Positions 1-7,839 of a DNA stretch of 64,000 bases are shown in pieces. Within the stretch, counting starts at the first letter, position 1; each line of letters opens with the position of its first letter. Position numbers and translations under genes: made by a program. The DNA is from Rummeliibacillus suwonensis (GTDB lineage: Bacteria > Bacillota > Bacilli > Bacillales_A > Planococcaceae), in assembly GCF_007896435.1 (NCBI RefSeq), contig NZ_VCBL01000001.1, positions 1,455,345 to 1,519,344 on the forward strand. The letters are read 5' to 3'. The notes beneath the pieces were generated by a model. That model did not search any database. It had not been told where the DNA came from and saw only the letters and a program-made list of their open reading frames with translations.

Positions 1-113
1 TTTATATAGGTAAGTCCTAAATTGAATAGAACAGTTTTAATTTATACATATTTAATTTTTAAATTATAAAATAATTGGATCATTCAAAACTGAAATTTAT
101 CCCAAAAAACGAT

Positions 114-142
114 TTGACAGTTTTCGTGAAATCAATTATTAT
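114..142 (+). promoter_or_regulatory. Sigma-A promoter of the speA leader
   Basis: A consensus -35 box TTGACA (114-119) is followed by a 17-base spacer and a near-consensus -10 box TATTAT (137-142). Transcription would start near 149, about 385 bases before the arginine decarboxylase start codon, so the transcript carries a long leader. The boxes are read directly; activity is inferred. Confidence 0.8.
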
Positions 143-148
143 TAGCCT

Positions 149-344
149 CAGCATGAATAAAGTTGCTCTTATTAATAACCGTTGAGACGAGGGGTCTAAG
201 ATACGGTGGCAAACCAGACTGATCAAAATCAGATTTTGGGGCTCAACCTGAGCGCAAAATGTACGAAGTTTTGTGAACGATAAGAGGATAAGCAGTTGAT
301 ACTAATCGAAGCTTTCCTTCTAATGGTTGGAGAGCTTTTTTCTA
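149..344 (+). ncRNA. Candidate structured leader RNA ending in an intrinsic terminator, upstream of speA
   Basis: Between a strong promoter and speA lies a GC-richer stretch with several nested pairings: CTCTTAT near 173 with ATAAGAG near 281, GTTGAG (182-187) with CTCAAC near 243, GGTCT near 194 with AGACT near 217, and a small hairpin CTGAT/ATCAG. It ends in a nine-pair hairpin (AAGCTTTCC with GGAGAGCTT, about 310-338) followed by a T-run, which is a Rho-independent terminator. This is the architecture of a riboswitch or attenuator, or of a short independent RNA. I could not match it to the lysine, SAM, T-box, guanidine-I, glycine, M-box, c-di-AMP or cobalamin consensus. The ligand is unknown. 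Confidence 0.5.
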
Positions 345-533
345 TGCTAAAAATAACATTTTTTAGTTGAGGTGTTTAATATTGACTGTTTTTATTTTAT
401 TGCCATCTAAGTTTGTTTTGAAATTATATTTTCATAAAATTCAAAAATATTTTACAAATCATGTTCTTGAAATGATTTCAACACCCTATTATTCCAAATT
501 AGTTTGCAAACCGATCGGGGAGGGCGTTGAATA

Positions 534-2039
534 ATGAATAGCATTCAAGAACAAACCCAAATCAGAGAATTTGCTCAAGCACAAGAAAGAATGCCGTTAT
601 TTGAAACATTAGTGGATTACGCCAAAAAGGATGTAACACCTTTTGATGTTCCTGGTCATAAAATGGGTGCACAGGCAAGTCCCTTAAAAAATATACTTGG
701 TGAAATGACAATGAAAATGGATGTTAACTCCATGAAAGAGTTAGATTTACTAAGTCACCCTGAATCGGTTATTAAAGAAGCACAGCAGCTGGCGGCCAAT
801 GCTTTTGGGGCAGATCAAGCTTACTTTTTAGTGAATGGTACAACATCAGGCATTTTAGCGATGATTTTAGCTTCTTGTAAACCTGATGATGTATTAATTG
901 TGCCTCGGAATTGTCATAAATCCGTTATGAATGGCTTAATTTTAAGTGGGGCAAAACCTATTTTTATTGAACCAGAGGTAGATGTACACTTCGGGATTTC
1001 GCATGGGATTTCAGTAAAAAGTGTGACGAAAACTTTATCCGCATATCCGGAAGCAAAGGCAATCTTAGTAACATATCCGACTTACTTTGGTTCGATGAAT
1101 GATTTAAGGGCGATTTGCAGGTTAGCGCATGATCGGGATATTACTGTGATTGTGGATAGCGCACATGGTGCACATCTGCCATTTATGCCCGGTCAAATAG
1201 ATCCAATTGTTGCAGGTGCCGATATCGTTACAATGAGTATGCATAAAACAGGAGGATCGCTGACTCAAAGTTCGATTTTATTTTTAAATGAAGGCCGTGT
1301 CTCAGCGAAAACCATGCAAAAAACGTTGAACATGTTACAGACAACAAGTGCGAACTATCTATTGATGAGTTCCTTAGACGTTGCAAGACATGACCTTGCA
1401 TTGTACGGGTATGATCGCTATAAAGATTTAAAACCACTTGTAGAAAAGGCAATTCATGATATCGAACAGCATACATGCTTTGAAGTGCTAAAAAATGATT
1501 ATGTAAAAAAACAGAATATGCAAGCTTATGATTGGACTAAAATGGTGATCCGTGTGAACGACAGCGGGTTAACAGGTTTTGAAGTATATACACTGCTAAA
1601 AGAAAAGTACCAAATTCAAATGGAATTAGCTGAAGGCTATGTAGTTATGGCTGTGGTTACGACAGCTGATGATGAGGAATCGTTGAAAAAATTAGTATAT
1701 GCCCTTTGTGAGATCAATCGTTTATACGGCAGAAAAAAACCAATCTATTCGACCAATGTAACACCTACTCATCCCAATAAATTATTGTTGAGTCCAAGGG
1801 ATGCATACTATGCCGAGCATGAATTGTTACCAATCGATATGGCACTTGGAAAAATCAGTGCGGATTTGTTGATGATTTATCCTCCAGGTATTCCGCTTGT
1901 CATTCCAGGAGAATTAATATCAGAAGATGTTATTCAACAATATCACTACTACTCTAAAACATTCGGTAATGTTCTGACCGAATCTGCTTTAAAGCATCAT
2001 ATTACGGTAGTGAAACCATCAATTACGCCTCCAGCGTAA
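534..2039 (+). CDS. speA: Arginine decarboxylase (Orn/Lys/Arg decarboxylase family, PLP-dependent)
   Basis: A 501-aa fold-type I PLP enzyme of the Orn/Lys/Arg decarboxylase class, expected to convert arginine to agmatine in the cytoplasm. Visible hallmarks are the N-terminal PGHKMG motif (about 40-45), the cofactor aspartate in DSAHGAH (D208), and the Schiff-base lysine in SMHKTGG (K238). The C-terminal domain ends with the YPPGIP substrate-site motif typical of the family. It is preceded by GGGGAGGG and starts at ATG 534. The next gene is agmatinase, which supports arginine over lysine or ornithine as substrate; specificity is inferred from that context. The long leader with a terminator suggests attenuation control. 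Confidence 0.88.
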   Translation: MNSIQEQTQIREFAQAQERMPLFETLVDYAKKDVTPFDVPGHKMGAQASPLKNILGEMTMKMDVNSMKELDLLSHPESVIKEAQQLAANAFGADQAYFLVNGTTSGILAMILASCKPDDVLIVPRNCHKSVMNGLILSGAKPIFIEPEVDVHFGISHGISVKSVTKTLSAYPEAKAILVTYPTYFGSMNDLRAICRLAHDRDITVIVDSAHGAHLPFMPGQIDPIVAGADIVTMSMHKTGGSLTQSSILFLNEGRVSAKTMQKTLNMLQTTSANYLLMSSLDVARHDLALYGYDRYKDLKPLVEKAIHDIEQHTCFEVLKNDYVKKQNMQAYDWTKMVIRVNDSGLTGFEVYTLLKEKYQIQMELAEGYVVMAVVTTADDEESLKKLVYALCEINRLYGRKKPIYSTNVTPTHPNKLLLSPRDAYYAEHELLPIDMALGKISADLLMIYPPGIPLVIPGELISEDVIQQYHYYSKTFGNVLTESALKHHITVVKPSITPPA

Positions 2040-2215
2040 TTGCGTCCGGATTTTTTTCGAGCTTGCTCGAAAAACTCCTCTTCAAAATCCGTGACATCCG
2101 CCGGAGGCTTTATCTTGATTCAGCAGGCATTTGCACATCTGCTGAATTAGAAAAAACAGCATTCATCCCACCACCTATAGAGATGGGAGCTTTTTGCTGA
2201 ATCCAGATAAAAACA
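2040..2215. repeat. Dispersed intergenic repeat A (copy 1) with nested inverted repeats
   Basis: The speA-speB gap holds a palindrome (TTTTTCGAG with CTCGAAAAA, about 2053-2075) inside an outer pair CGGATTTT/AAAATCCG. A second inverted repeat follows (ATTCAGCAG / CTGCTGAAT, about 2118-2147), then a hairpin ending in TTTTT near 2195. The first 60 bases recur in reverse orientation near 22449-22505, so this is a dispersed element that may also serve as a terminator or mRNA-processing site between the two genes. Confidence 0.6.
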
Positions 2216-2243
2216 TCGAAGCAAATAAAGGAGTAATTAACAT

Positions 2244-3104
2244 ATGCAAAATAAGCCATTAAATGTATCAACATTCATTGGATGTGACAATCAATATGAA
2301 GAGTCTAGTCTTGTACTTTTCGGTATTCCATTTGATGGGACGACAAGCTTTAGACCGGGCACTCGTTTTGCGATGCAAGCGATTCGCCCGGACTCCTATG
2401 GATTAGAAACTTATTCACCTTATTTGGATCGTGATTTAGAAGAGATCGCTATTTATGATAGTGGAGATTTAGAACTGCCTCTTGGAAATACGCAAAAAAC
2501 AATGGATGAAATCTTAACATTTAGTCGTTCACTTGTTTCTGATAACAAAAAATTTGTAATGGTTGGGGGAGAGCATTTAGTCAGCTATCCAACTATTCAA
2601 GCAGTTTATGAAAAGTATCCAGATTTGCATGTGATCCATATTGATGCACACACTGATTTGCGAGAAGAATATATGGGAGAAAAACTATCGCATGCCTCCA
2701 TTATTCGTCGTTGTCATGAATTTTTGGGAGATGGACGAATCTTTCAATTTGGTATTCGTTCAGGTTTAAAAGAAGAATTTGAATGGTCCAAAGAACATAC
2801 TTATATGGAGCGCTTTACGATTGATACTTTAGGTGAAGTGGTAGAAAAGCTAGAAAATGTTCCTACATATATTACGATTGACTTGGATGTACTAGATCCC
2901 GGTACATTTCCAGGGACAGGAACACCTGAACCGGGTGGTATAACGTATAAAGAGCTATTAATTGGTATTCAGCAATTACAAAAGTTAAACTATATTGTTG
3001 CAGCAGATGTCGTAGAATTATCTCCATCCTATGATCCATCTGGTGCATCGACAGCCGTTGCATGTAAAACGATTCGCGAAATGTTGTTAACGGTTGGAAA
3101 ATAA
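2244..3104 (+). CDS. speB: Agmatinase (ureohydrolase family)
   Basis: A 286-aa arginase/agmatinase-fold enzyme predicted to hydrolyse agmatine to putrescine and urea. All manganese ligands are visible: H111 in GGEH, D134/H136/D138 in DAHTD, and D213/D215 in DLDVLDPG. Length and motif spacing match Bacillus SpeB, including the PGTGTPEPGG segment. The RBS is AAAGGAG before ATG 2244. It follows speA after a 204-base gap filled by a repeat; together they make the two-step arginine-to-putrescine route. A 16-pair terminator follows at 3191. Confidence 0.92.
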   Translation: MQNKPLNVSTFIGCDNQYEESSLVLFGIPFDGTTSFRPGTRFAMQAIRPDSYGLETYSPYLDRDLEEIAIYDSGDLELPLGNTQKTMDEILTFSRSLVSDNKKFVMVGGEHLVSYPTIQAVYEKYPDLHVIHIDAHTDLREEYMGEKLSHASIIRRCHEFLGDGRIFQFGIRSGLKEEFEWSKEHTYMERFTIDTLGEVVEKLENVPTYITIDLDVLDPGTFPGTGTPEPGGITYKELLIGIQQLQKLNYIVAADVVELSPSYDPSGASTAVACKTIREMLLTVGK

Positions 3105-3190
3105 AGAACTATTCAAGTGGGTCTTCACCATATTAGATACTTGTTGAAATAAGTATATGTATTAGCTAGGCAGGTTGATCCATTTATAAC

Positions 3191-3227
3191 AAAACTGAAA
3201 TGTTGATTTATCAGCATTTTGGTTTTT
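3191..3227 (+). terminator. Rho-independent terminator after speB
   Basis: AAAACTGAAATGTTGA pairs with TCAGCATTTTGGTTTT (16 pairs, some G-U) and runs into TTTTTT. Confidence 0.85.
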
Positions 3228-3580
3228 TCATTTTAAAACTGTATAGTTGAATAAATCAAAACTCACACAAGATAGGAAATATTCAAAAAAATAAATATTG
3301 CCCGAGGAATAAGGAAAAACGACAAAAATCTCTTATTTAATTGATTTTATTCGACAAAGATATTATTTTTACGTTTCAAATGAAAATTTATATCATATTT
3401 TTCGAAAAAAAGCACATTCTTACGTAAAAAGACTTTAGTTTTTAAAAATTTATGTTATTATATTTATAAATATTAATTCATATATATTCATGATTTGCAG
3501 TTTACCCGTATTATTATGCAATAATTTGAGCACTCGATGAGAGAATATATATAAACAACTATAGAATGGAGCTTTTTAGT
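3228..3580 (+). promoter_or_regulatory. AT-rich regulatory gap before artP with a candidate ARG box
   Basis: This 350-base gap has no gene. At 3467-3480 it reads TAAAT-ATTA-ATTCA, one mismatch from the ArgR/AhrC half-box pattern TGAAT-wwww-ATTCA, followed by a second TATTCATGA half-like element. That fits arginine-responsive repression of the importer. The site is a motif match only. Confidence 0.4.
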
Positions 3581-4372
3581 ATGAAAAAGAAATGGTTATT
3601 TGCAGCAGCCGCTGTATTATCACTATCACTAGCAGGATGTGGATCTAATTCAGATAAAACTGCGACTGACAACAACAATGATCAAGACAACAAAAAAGTA
3701 TTAGTAATGGGAACATCAGCAGATTTTGCCCCATTTGAATATATCGATTCAGCAAAATCAGATGAAATCATCGGATTTGATGTAGATTTAGCGAAAGCAG
3801 TTACGAAAAAAATGGGTTATCAATTGAAAATTCAAGATATGGAATTCAATAGTTTAATCCCAGCTGTACAATCTAAAAAAATTGATTTTGCCATGGCTGG
3901 TATTACACCAAACGAAAAACGTGCGAAAGTGGTAGATTTCACAGATTCGTATTACGATACAGTAGATTATATTATTACGAAAAAAGGTGCTACTTTTAAC
4001 GGCATTGATGATTTAAAAGGTAAAAAAATTGGTGCACAAGTTTCTTCTATTGAAGAAGATACAGCAAACACGATTAAGGATAAATTAAAAACTGTAAAAG
4101 TAGAAACTCGTGACCGTGTACCTGAATTGATCCAAGAAGTGAAACTTGGAAGACTTGATGCCATCGTGCTAGAAGATATCGTTGCCAAAAACTATGTTAA
4201 GCAAAATAATGATTTAAAATACTCAGCCATTGAAGGCGTTGAAAATCAAAAAAAGGCAGCAGCATTTCCTAAAGGCAGTAAATTGGTTACAGAATTCAAC
4301 AAAGCTGTAAAAGAATTAGACGATGCTGGAGAAATCGATAAAATGAGAGCAAAATGGTTCAAGGTTGAGTAA
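3581..4372 (+). CDS. artP: Amino-acid ABC transporter substrate-binding lipoprotein, arginine type
   Basis: A type II periplasmic-binding-protein-fold lipoprotein that would capture a polar amino acid outside the membrane and deliver it to the permease encoded next. ATG 3581 is preferred because GGAG sits nine bases upstream and the protein then begins with MKKKWLF and a hydrophobic signal ending in the lipobox LAGC; an earlier in-frame ATG at 3566 lacks an RBS. The core (GTSADFAPFEY, GFDVDLAKAV, VDFTDSYYDT, LEDIVAKNY) resembles B. subtilis ArtP as recalled. The adjacent arginine-to-putrescine genes and the candidate ARG box make arginine the likely ligand. Confidence 0.82.
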   Translation: MKKKWLFAAAAVLSLSLAGCGSNSDKTATDNNNDQDNKKVLVMGTSADFAPFEYIDSAKSDEIIGFDVDLAKAVTKKMGYQLKIQDMEFNSLIPAVQSKKIDFAMAGITPNEKRAKVVDFTDSYYDTVDYIITKKGATFNGIDDLKGKKIGAQVSSIEEDTANTIKDKLKTVKVETRDRVPELIQEVKLGRLDAIVLEDIVAKNYVKQNNDLKYSAIEGVENQKKAAAFPKGSKLVTEFNKAVKELDDAGEIDKMRAKWFKVE

Positions 4373-4393
4373 CAGGAGAAAGAGGTTCTAAAG

Positions 4394-5056
4394 ATGAATT
4401 TGGATTTTACGCCAATTATGCCATCGATCCCTTATATCATTAAAGGGATTGTCGTTACATTAGAAATTGCAGCAATTGCATGTGTATTAGGTTTTATTCT
4501 CGGGGTTTTGCTGTCACTTGTTAAATTGAGTGGCATCAGATTCCTTAAATGGCTGGCTGATTTCTATACTTCTGTATTTCGTGGTACACCACTTGTTTTG
4601 CAGTTGATCATCATTTACATGGGGATTCCGCAAATGTTCCCGAATATTGAGATTGAACCTATGCCTGCCGCTATTCTTGCTTTCTCTTTAAACTCAGCGG
4701 CTTATATCTCTGAAATCATTCGAGGTGGCATAATGGCAGTTGATAAAGGCCAAAGCGAGGCAGCACAAGCTTTAGGTGTCTCTTATGCTAGTATGATGAA
4801 AGATATTATTTTGCCACAAGCGTTAAAAAATATTATTCCGGCTTTAATGAATGAATTTATTTCATTGACAAAAGAATCAGCCATCGTGACGGTAATCGGT
4901 GCTTTAGATATAATGCGCCGTGCATATATTGTGGGTGGTGCGACATTCCACTATATTGAGCCATTGCTCATTGCTGGGGTCATCTACTATTTGATCGTGT
5001 TAGTGCTATCATATGCTGGTAAATTGGTTGAGAAAAGGATGAGAATAGGTGATTAA
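4394..5056 (+). CDS. artQ: Amino-acid ABC transporter permease
   Basis: A 220-aa HisM/GlnP-type inner-membrane permease with about five transmembrane segments. The EAA loop that docks on the ATPase is visible as [22 protein letters not shown] (about 123-144). It lies 21 bases after the binding-protein gene and overlaps the ATPase gene by eight bases, a normal three-gene importer operon. The substrate is assigned only by context. Confidence 0.85.
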   Translation: MNLDFTPIMPSIPYIIKGIVVTLEIAAIACVLGFILGVLLSLVKLSGIRFLKWLADFYTSVFRGTPLVLQLIIIYMGIPQMFPNIEIEPMPAAILAFSLNSAAYISEIIRGGIMAVDKGQSEAAQALGVSYASMMKDIILPQALKNIIPALMNEFISLTKESAIVTVIGALDIMRRAYIVGGATFHYIEPLLIAGVIYYLIVLVLSYAGKLVEKRMRIGD

Positions 5057-5777
5057 TGTACAAGATTTGCATAAATCGTATGGCAAAAACGATGTGCTAA
5101 AAGGTATTTCAACAACGATTCAAGATGGCGAGGTTATCGCAATCATCGGTCCTTCTGGTTCAGGTAAATCAACCTTTTTACGATGCATCAACTTACTCGA
5201 AACACCGACTAGTGGTAAAATCATCATCAATGGTCAAGATGTGACAGAGAAAAAAACAAACTTGATGAAGGTCCGTGAAAAAGTAGGCATGGTATTTCAG
5301 CATTTCCATTTGTTCCCGCATAAAACGGTCATGGAAAATCTAACATATGCTCCGATGAAAGTAAGAAAGCTGACGAAAGCAGAAGCTGAAAAAAGTGGTG
5401 AAGAGCTTTTAAAGCAAGTTGGTTTATATGATAAAAAGGATGAATATCCAAGCCGTCTATCAGGTGGTCAAAAACAACGTGTTGCGATTGCAAGAGCTTT
5501 AGCAATGCAACCAGATATTATGTTATTTGATGAACCAACATCAGCGCTTGATCCAGAGATGGTAAAAGAAGTTCTTGATGTTATGAAATCTTTAACGAAA
5601 ACAGGGATGACGATGTTGATCGTCACGCATGAGATGGGATTTGCTCGTGAAGTGGCTGATCGGATTTTCTTTATAGACAATGGTCAGTTAATCGAAGATA
5701 CAGCTCCACAAGCGTTTTTCAAAAATCCATCCACTCAACGTGCGAAGGACTTCTTGGATAAAGTACTGAATATATAG
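5049..5777 (+). CDS. artR: Amino-acid ABC transporter ATP-binding protein
   Basis: A 242-aa ATPase of the polar-amino-acid-transport class (GlnQ/HisP). It shows Walker [10 protein letters not shown] (about 34-42), a Q-loop in [10 protein letters not shown], the signature [15 protein letters not shown], Walker [15 protein letters not shown] and the switch histidine in IVTHEMGFA. It starts at a GTG (5049) inside the permease gene, implying translational coupling. It energises the importer made with the two preceding genes. A terminator follows at 5884. Confidence 0.88.
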   Translation: MINVQDLHKSYGKNDVLKGISTTIQDGEVIAIIGPSGSGKSTFLRCINLLETPTSGKIIINGQDVTEKKTNLMKVREKVGMVFQHFHLFPHKTVMENLTYAPMKVRKLTKAEAEKSGEELLKQVGLYDKKDEYPSRLSGGQKQRVAIARALAMQPDIMLFDEPTSALDPEMVKEVLDVMKSLTKTGMTMLIVTHEMGFAREVADRIFFIDNGQLIEDTAPQAFFKNPSTQRAKDFLDKVLNI

Positions 5778-5883
5778 ATAGACTTTGATATAACAAGTGT
5801 TTTTAATATAAATTGTGTTTGTTTTTAATGTTAAAAGGAAAGCAACCAATTTGGTACGTTCAATAAGAAATTTATATCTTTTG

Positions 5884-5920
5884 AAAAAGGCATGGCTGAA
5901 TATTTCGGCTATGTCTTTTT
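5884..5920 (+). terminator. Terminator after artPQR
   Basis: AAAAGGCATGGCTGAA pairs with TTCGGCTATGTCTTTT, with G-U pairs and a T-run. From here to about 6140 I see only AT-rich spacer with a TATAAT box at 6097-6102 that could serve the next locus. Confidence 0.75.
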
Positions 5921-6165
5921 CGTATTCTTGCATGGATATATTAACCACCTAGTGTAGTTATCAACAATTTGAATGTTCTGATGACTGCATCCATTCATTT
6001 TTTAGCTTTGAATACAAGTGAAAAATATGTGCTTATTGAACTGCTATCTTAGAACAAGATTGATTTGCAAAATGAATTTGATTGCTCGTTTAATGGTATA
6101 ATTAAGGAAAAACTTCCTTGTTGATTAAACGAAAAATTAGATTGTACAAAAGGAGGAATAAAGAT

Positions 6166-6577
6166 TTGAAACTTTTCCATGGAAGTAATGTAGAAGAAGT
6201 AATGTAGAAGTTATGTAGAAGTTATGCATCCAAAAATTCGACTTAATTTACGAGCATTGGACTTTGGAGCTGGTTTTTATCTAACTTCAAGTGAAGAACA
6301 AGCAACAAGATGGGCAAAAATTGTTTCGCGTCGGAGAAGAACCGGAAAACCTACGTTGAACATCTACACAATCGATGAATCAAAAATAAATGAATTAAAC
6401 ATACTCCAATTTAAAACTGCTGATGCAGATTGGCTGGATTTTGTTGTAAATAACCGTAAAGAACAACTACTTGAAAATCCTTATGACTTAGTGATTGGTC
6501 CAGTTGCAAATGACTCGACTTTGCCTGTGATTGATGATTATATAGATGATAAATATACAAAGGAAGAAGCGGTATGA
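6166..6577 (+). pseudogene. DUF3990 family gene (ART-like toxin candidate) frameshifted by tandem duplications
   Basis: AGGAGG (6151) leads to TTG 6166 and codons for M-KLFHGSNVE, the usual DUF3990 N-terminus, but TAG stops this frame at 6205-6207. A 14-base unit GAAGTAATGTAGAA is perfectly duplicated (6182-6195, 6196-6209) and an 11-base unit TAGAAGTTATG is duplicated (6205-6215, 6216-6226). Together they add 25 bases and shift the frame by one. The remaining 117 codons (from ATG 6224) are intact and contain LDFGAGFYLTSS, YDLVIGPVAND and an acidic C-terminus. Restart at 6224 would lose the FHGS segment expected to hold the first catalytic histidine of the ADP-ribosyltransferase fold. It is followed by an 84-aa gene and a DUF3791 gene. 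The fold assignment is from family knowledge. Confidence 0.75.
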
Positions 6578-6666
6578 CGTTTACTACCTCAAAACTTGAC
6601 TGATCAATATGCTTTCTTAACAGTTAAGGCACTTGATTTATTGATATTTGAAAGGAGTGAGCCTAG

Positions 6667-6921
6667 ATGACCAAAATTCCTGCAAGAACAATTGATTTCT
6701 TTGACAGACAAGTTACGCAATTAATGATTGAAAGGTATGGCTTTAATGATATGGAGGCCATTCGTTCTTTTCTTAAGTCAGAAACTTATAAGATGTTAAT
6801 TGATCCTGAACTTGAAATTTATAAGTTGAGTCCACGTATTGTTTTTGACATGTGGGAAAGTGAACGAGTTACAGGTAATCCTCGAAACTCGCAATATTTA
6901 AGGAGTGATGAAGATGAGTAA
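6667..6921 (+). CDS. Conserved small protein of the DUF3990/DUF3791 cassette
   Basis: An 84-aa acidic soluble protein without a signal or membrane segment, with a good RBS (GAAAGGAG) before ATG 6667. Readable elements are an N-terminal FFDRQVTQLMIERYGF helix, SETYKMLIDPELEIYKLSP in the middle, and a charged tail. I recall proteins of this shape beside DUF3791 genes in Firmicutes but cannot name a family. Its stop overlaps the start of the DUF3791 gene, so the two are translationally coupled. It could be an antitoxin or chaperone for the DUF3990 product; that role is a guess. Confidence 0.7.
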   Translation: MTKIPARTIDFFDRQVTQLMIERYGFNDMEAIRSFLKSETYKMLIDPELEIYKLSPRIVFDMWESERVTGNPRNSQYLRSDEDE

Positions 6922-7117
6922 ACAAGCTGATTTTTTCATCTATCTTATTGAGCGATATGCGGAAAACAAGAAAACCACTGCTCAGAAAGTGCTTGAGCAG
7001 TGGGATTCTCTGGATTTGACGAACTTAATCTATGATATGTACGAATTATACCATGTGGAACGTTTAGAAAATGCATTTGATGATATCGATAAATTGGTGT
7101 CGCAAAAACAAGGCTAA
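6914..7117 (+). CDS. DUF3791 domain-containing protein
   Basis: A 67-aa protein (start ATG 6914, MSKQADFF, after AAGGAG at 6900). It matches the DUF3791 pattern: FFIYLIERYAENKKTTAQ, then LEQWDSLDLTNLIYDMYEL, then YHVERLENAFDDID. The family is small, alpha-helical and of unknown function, and it often travels with DUF3990 genes. It overlaps the 84-aa gene by eight bases. Together with the upstream frameshifted DUF3990 gene it forms a three-gene cassette of toxin-antitoxin shape. The domain call is confident; the function is not known. Confidence 0.75.
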   Translation: MSKQADFFIYLIERYAENKKTTAQKVLEQWDSLDLTNLIYDMYELYHVERLENAFDDIDKLVSQKQG

Positions 7118-7120
7118 GAA

Positions 7121-7347
7121 TGAAACTATCAAAATTCCGTTTAGCGAGGAAATCAGGCAAGAATATTACTTGAACCAATCATCAATGACCGTGGCATTGA
7201 AGTGGATAAGACATTTGTCAAACAAGCACTCAAGCTAGATGAGTTATCGAAAAGGGTATTGTGGAACGTTTAAAAAAAATTACAGGTCCTGAAAATCCTA
7301 ATTCCGTCACGCAGTTCCATGATTTTTTTGGAATAAGATGGATTTAA
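7121..7347 (+). pseudogene. Remnant of a phage-type family A DNA polymerase
   Basis: Three frames together spell part of the phage-style DNA polymerase I linker: IPFSEEIRQEYYL in one frame (about 7132-7173), then IINDRGIEVDKTFVKQALKLDE (about 7178-7243) in a second, then IEKGIVERLKKITGPENPNS and VTQFHDFF (about 7250-7335) in a third. At least two single-base indels separate the pieces. Phage polymerases carry the INDRGI-x-VD and TG-x-x-NPNS motifs in this order. Only about 75 residues remain. It is decayed prophage DNA beside the accessory cassette. Confidence 0.7.
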
Positions 7348-7407
7348 ATGTAACTTTCCTGATTTTATGTTGATAAATTTGACTATGAGGAAGATGAAGA
7401 ATAAGCG

Positions 7408-7453
7408 AAAACGACCACACTTGGTATCAAAGACCTTGTGTGGTTGTTTTGTT
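7408..7453 (+). terminator. Terminator of the accessory cassette
   Basis: AAAACGACCACAC pairs with GTGTGGTTGTTTT across a 17-base loop. Just upstream, 7367-7404 reads DKFDYEEDEE-stop, possibly the C-terminus of the decayed phage gene. Confidence 0.8.
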
Positions 7454-7532
7454 CTCACTTGAGCAACATATTTGGGGTGACTGACTTTATACCTAAGAAA
7501 AATTTTGACTCGCAGCAAGTTTTTCAAATTTA

Positions 7533-7746
7533 TCCCGCGTTAACGGGCAGTAAGACCCCCATCTCAAGGTTTAGAGAGAAACGAGAAAGATAGGAGGGGA
7601 TCAACTGCCCGTAAAAGCCCGATTGGTTCGGGACAACAGGATGTTGGTCACTCAGGTGTTGCCATAGGACGTGGCGCTTTTAACCTGAGTTCCTTTCCCT
7701 CACTGGAGAATAAGGAAAACCCCCACTGATGGAAGCTTTACTTTAT
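7533..7746 (+). repeat. Dispersed repeat C, long copy
   Basis: A GC-richer block begins with CCCGCGTTAACGGGCAGTAA and ends with ACTGATGGAAGCTTTACTTT. Its core holds the short dyads CAAC-AGGAT-GTTG and GCCA-TAGGAC-GTGGC, then CTTTTAACCTGAGTTCC. The two ends alone recur fused and inverted at 14136-14190, the core recurs at 27655-27790, and an inverted core is nested at 12640-12740. No ORF is present. It looks like a small non-coding dispersed element sitting upstream of the restriction genes. Confidence 0.7.
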
Positions 7747-7839
7747 AGATGATTGTTGAGTTCTTTAATTCAATGCTCCTTAATTTTAACTAATTTGATA
7801 CAATAATAGTAGTCAAAAAGTGAGGGAGTTGGGTACACC

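Noticed and set aside
290-310. Similarity of TGATACTAATCGA to a 23S rRNA 3' end
   Set aside because: The match is about ten bases with no other rRNA sequence around, so it is probably chance inside the leader RNA.
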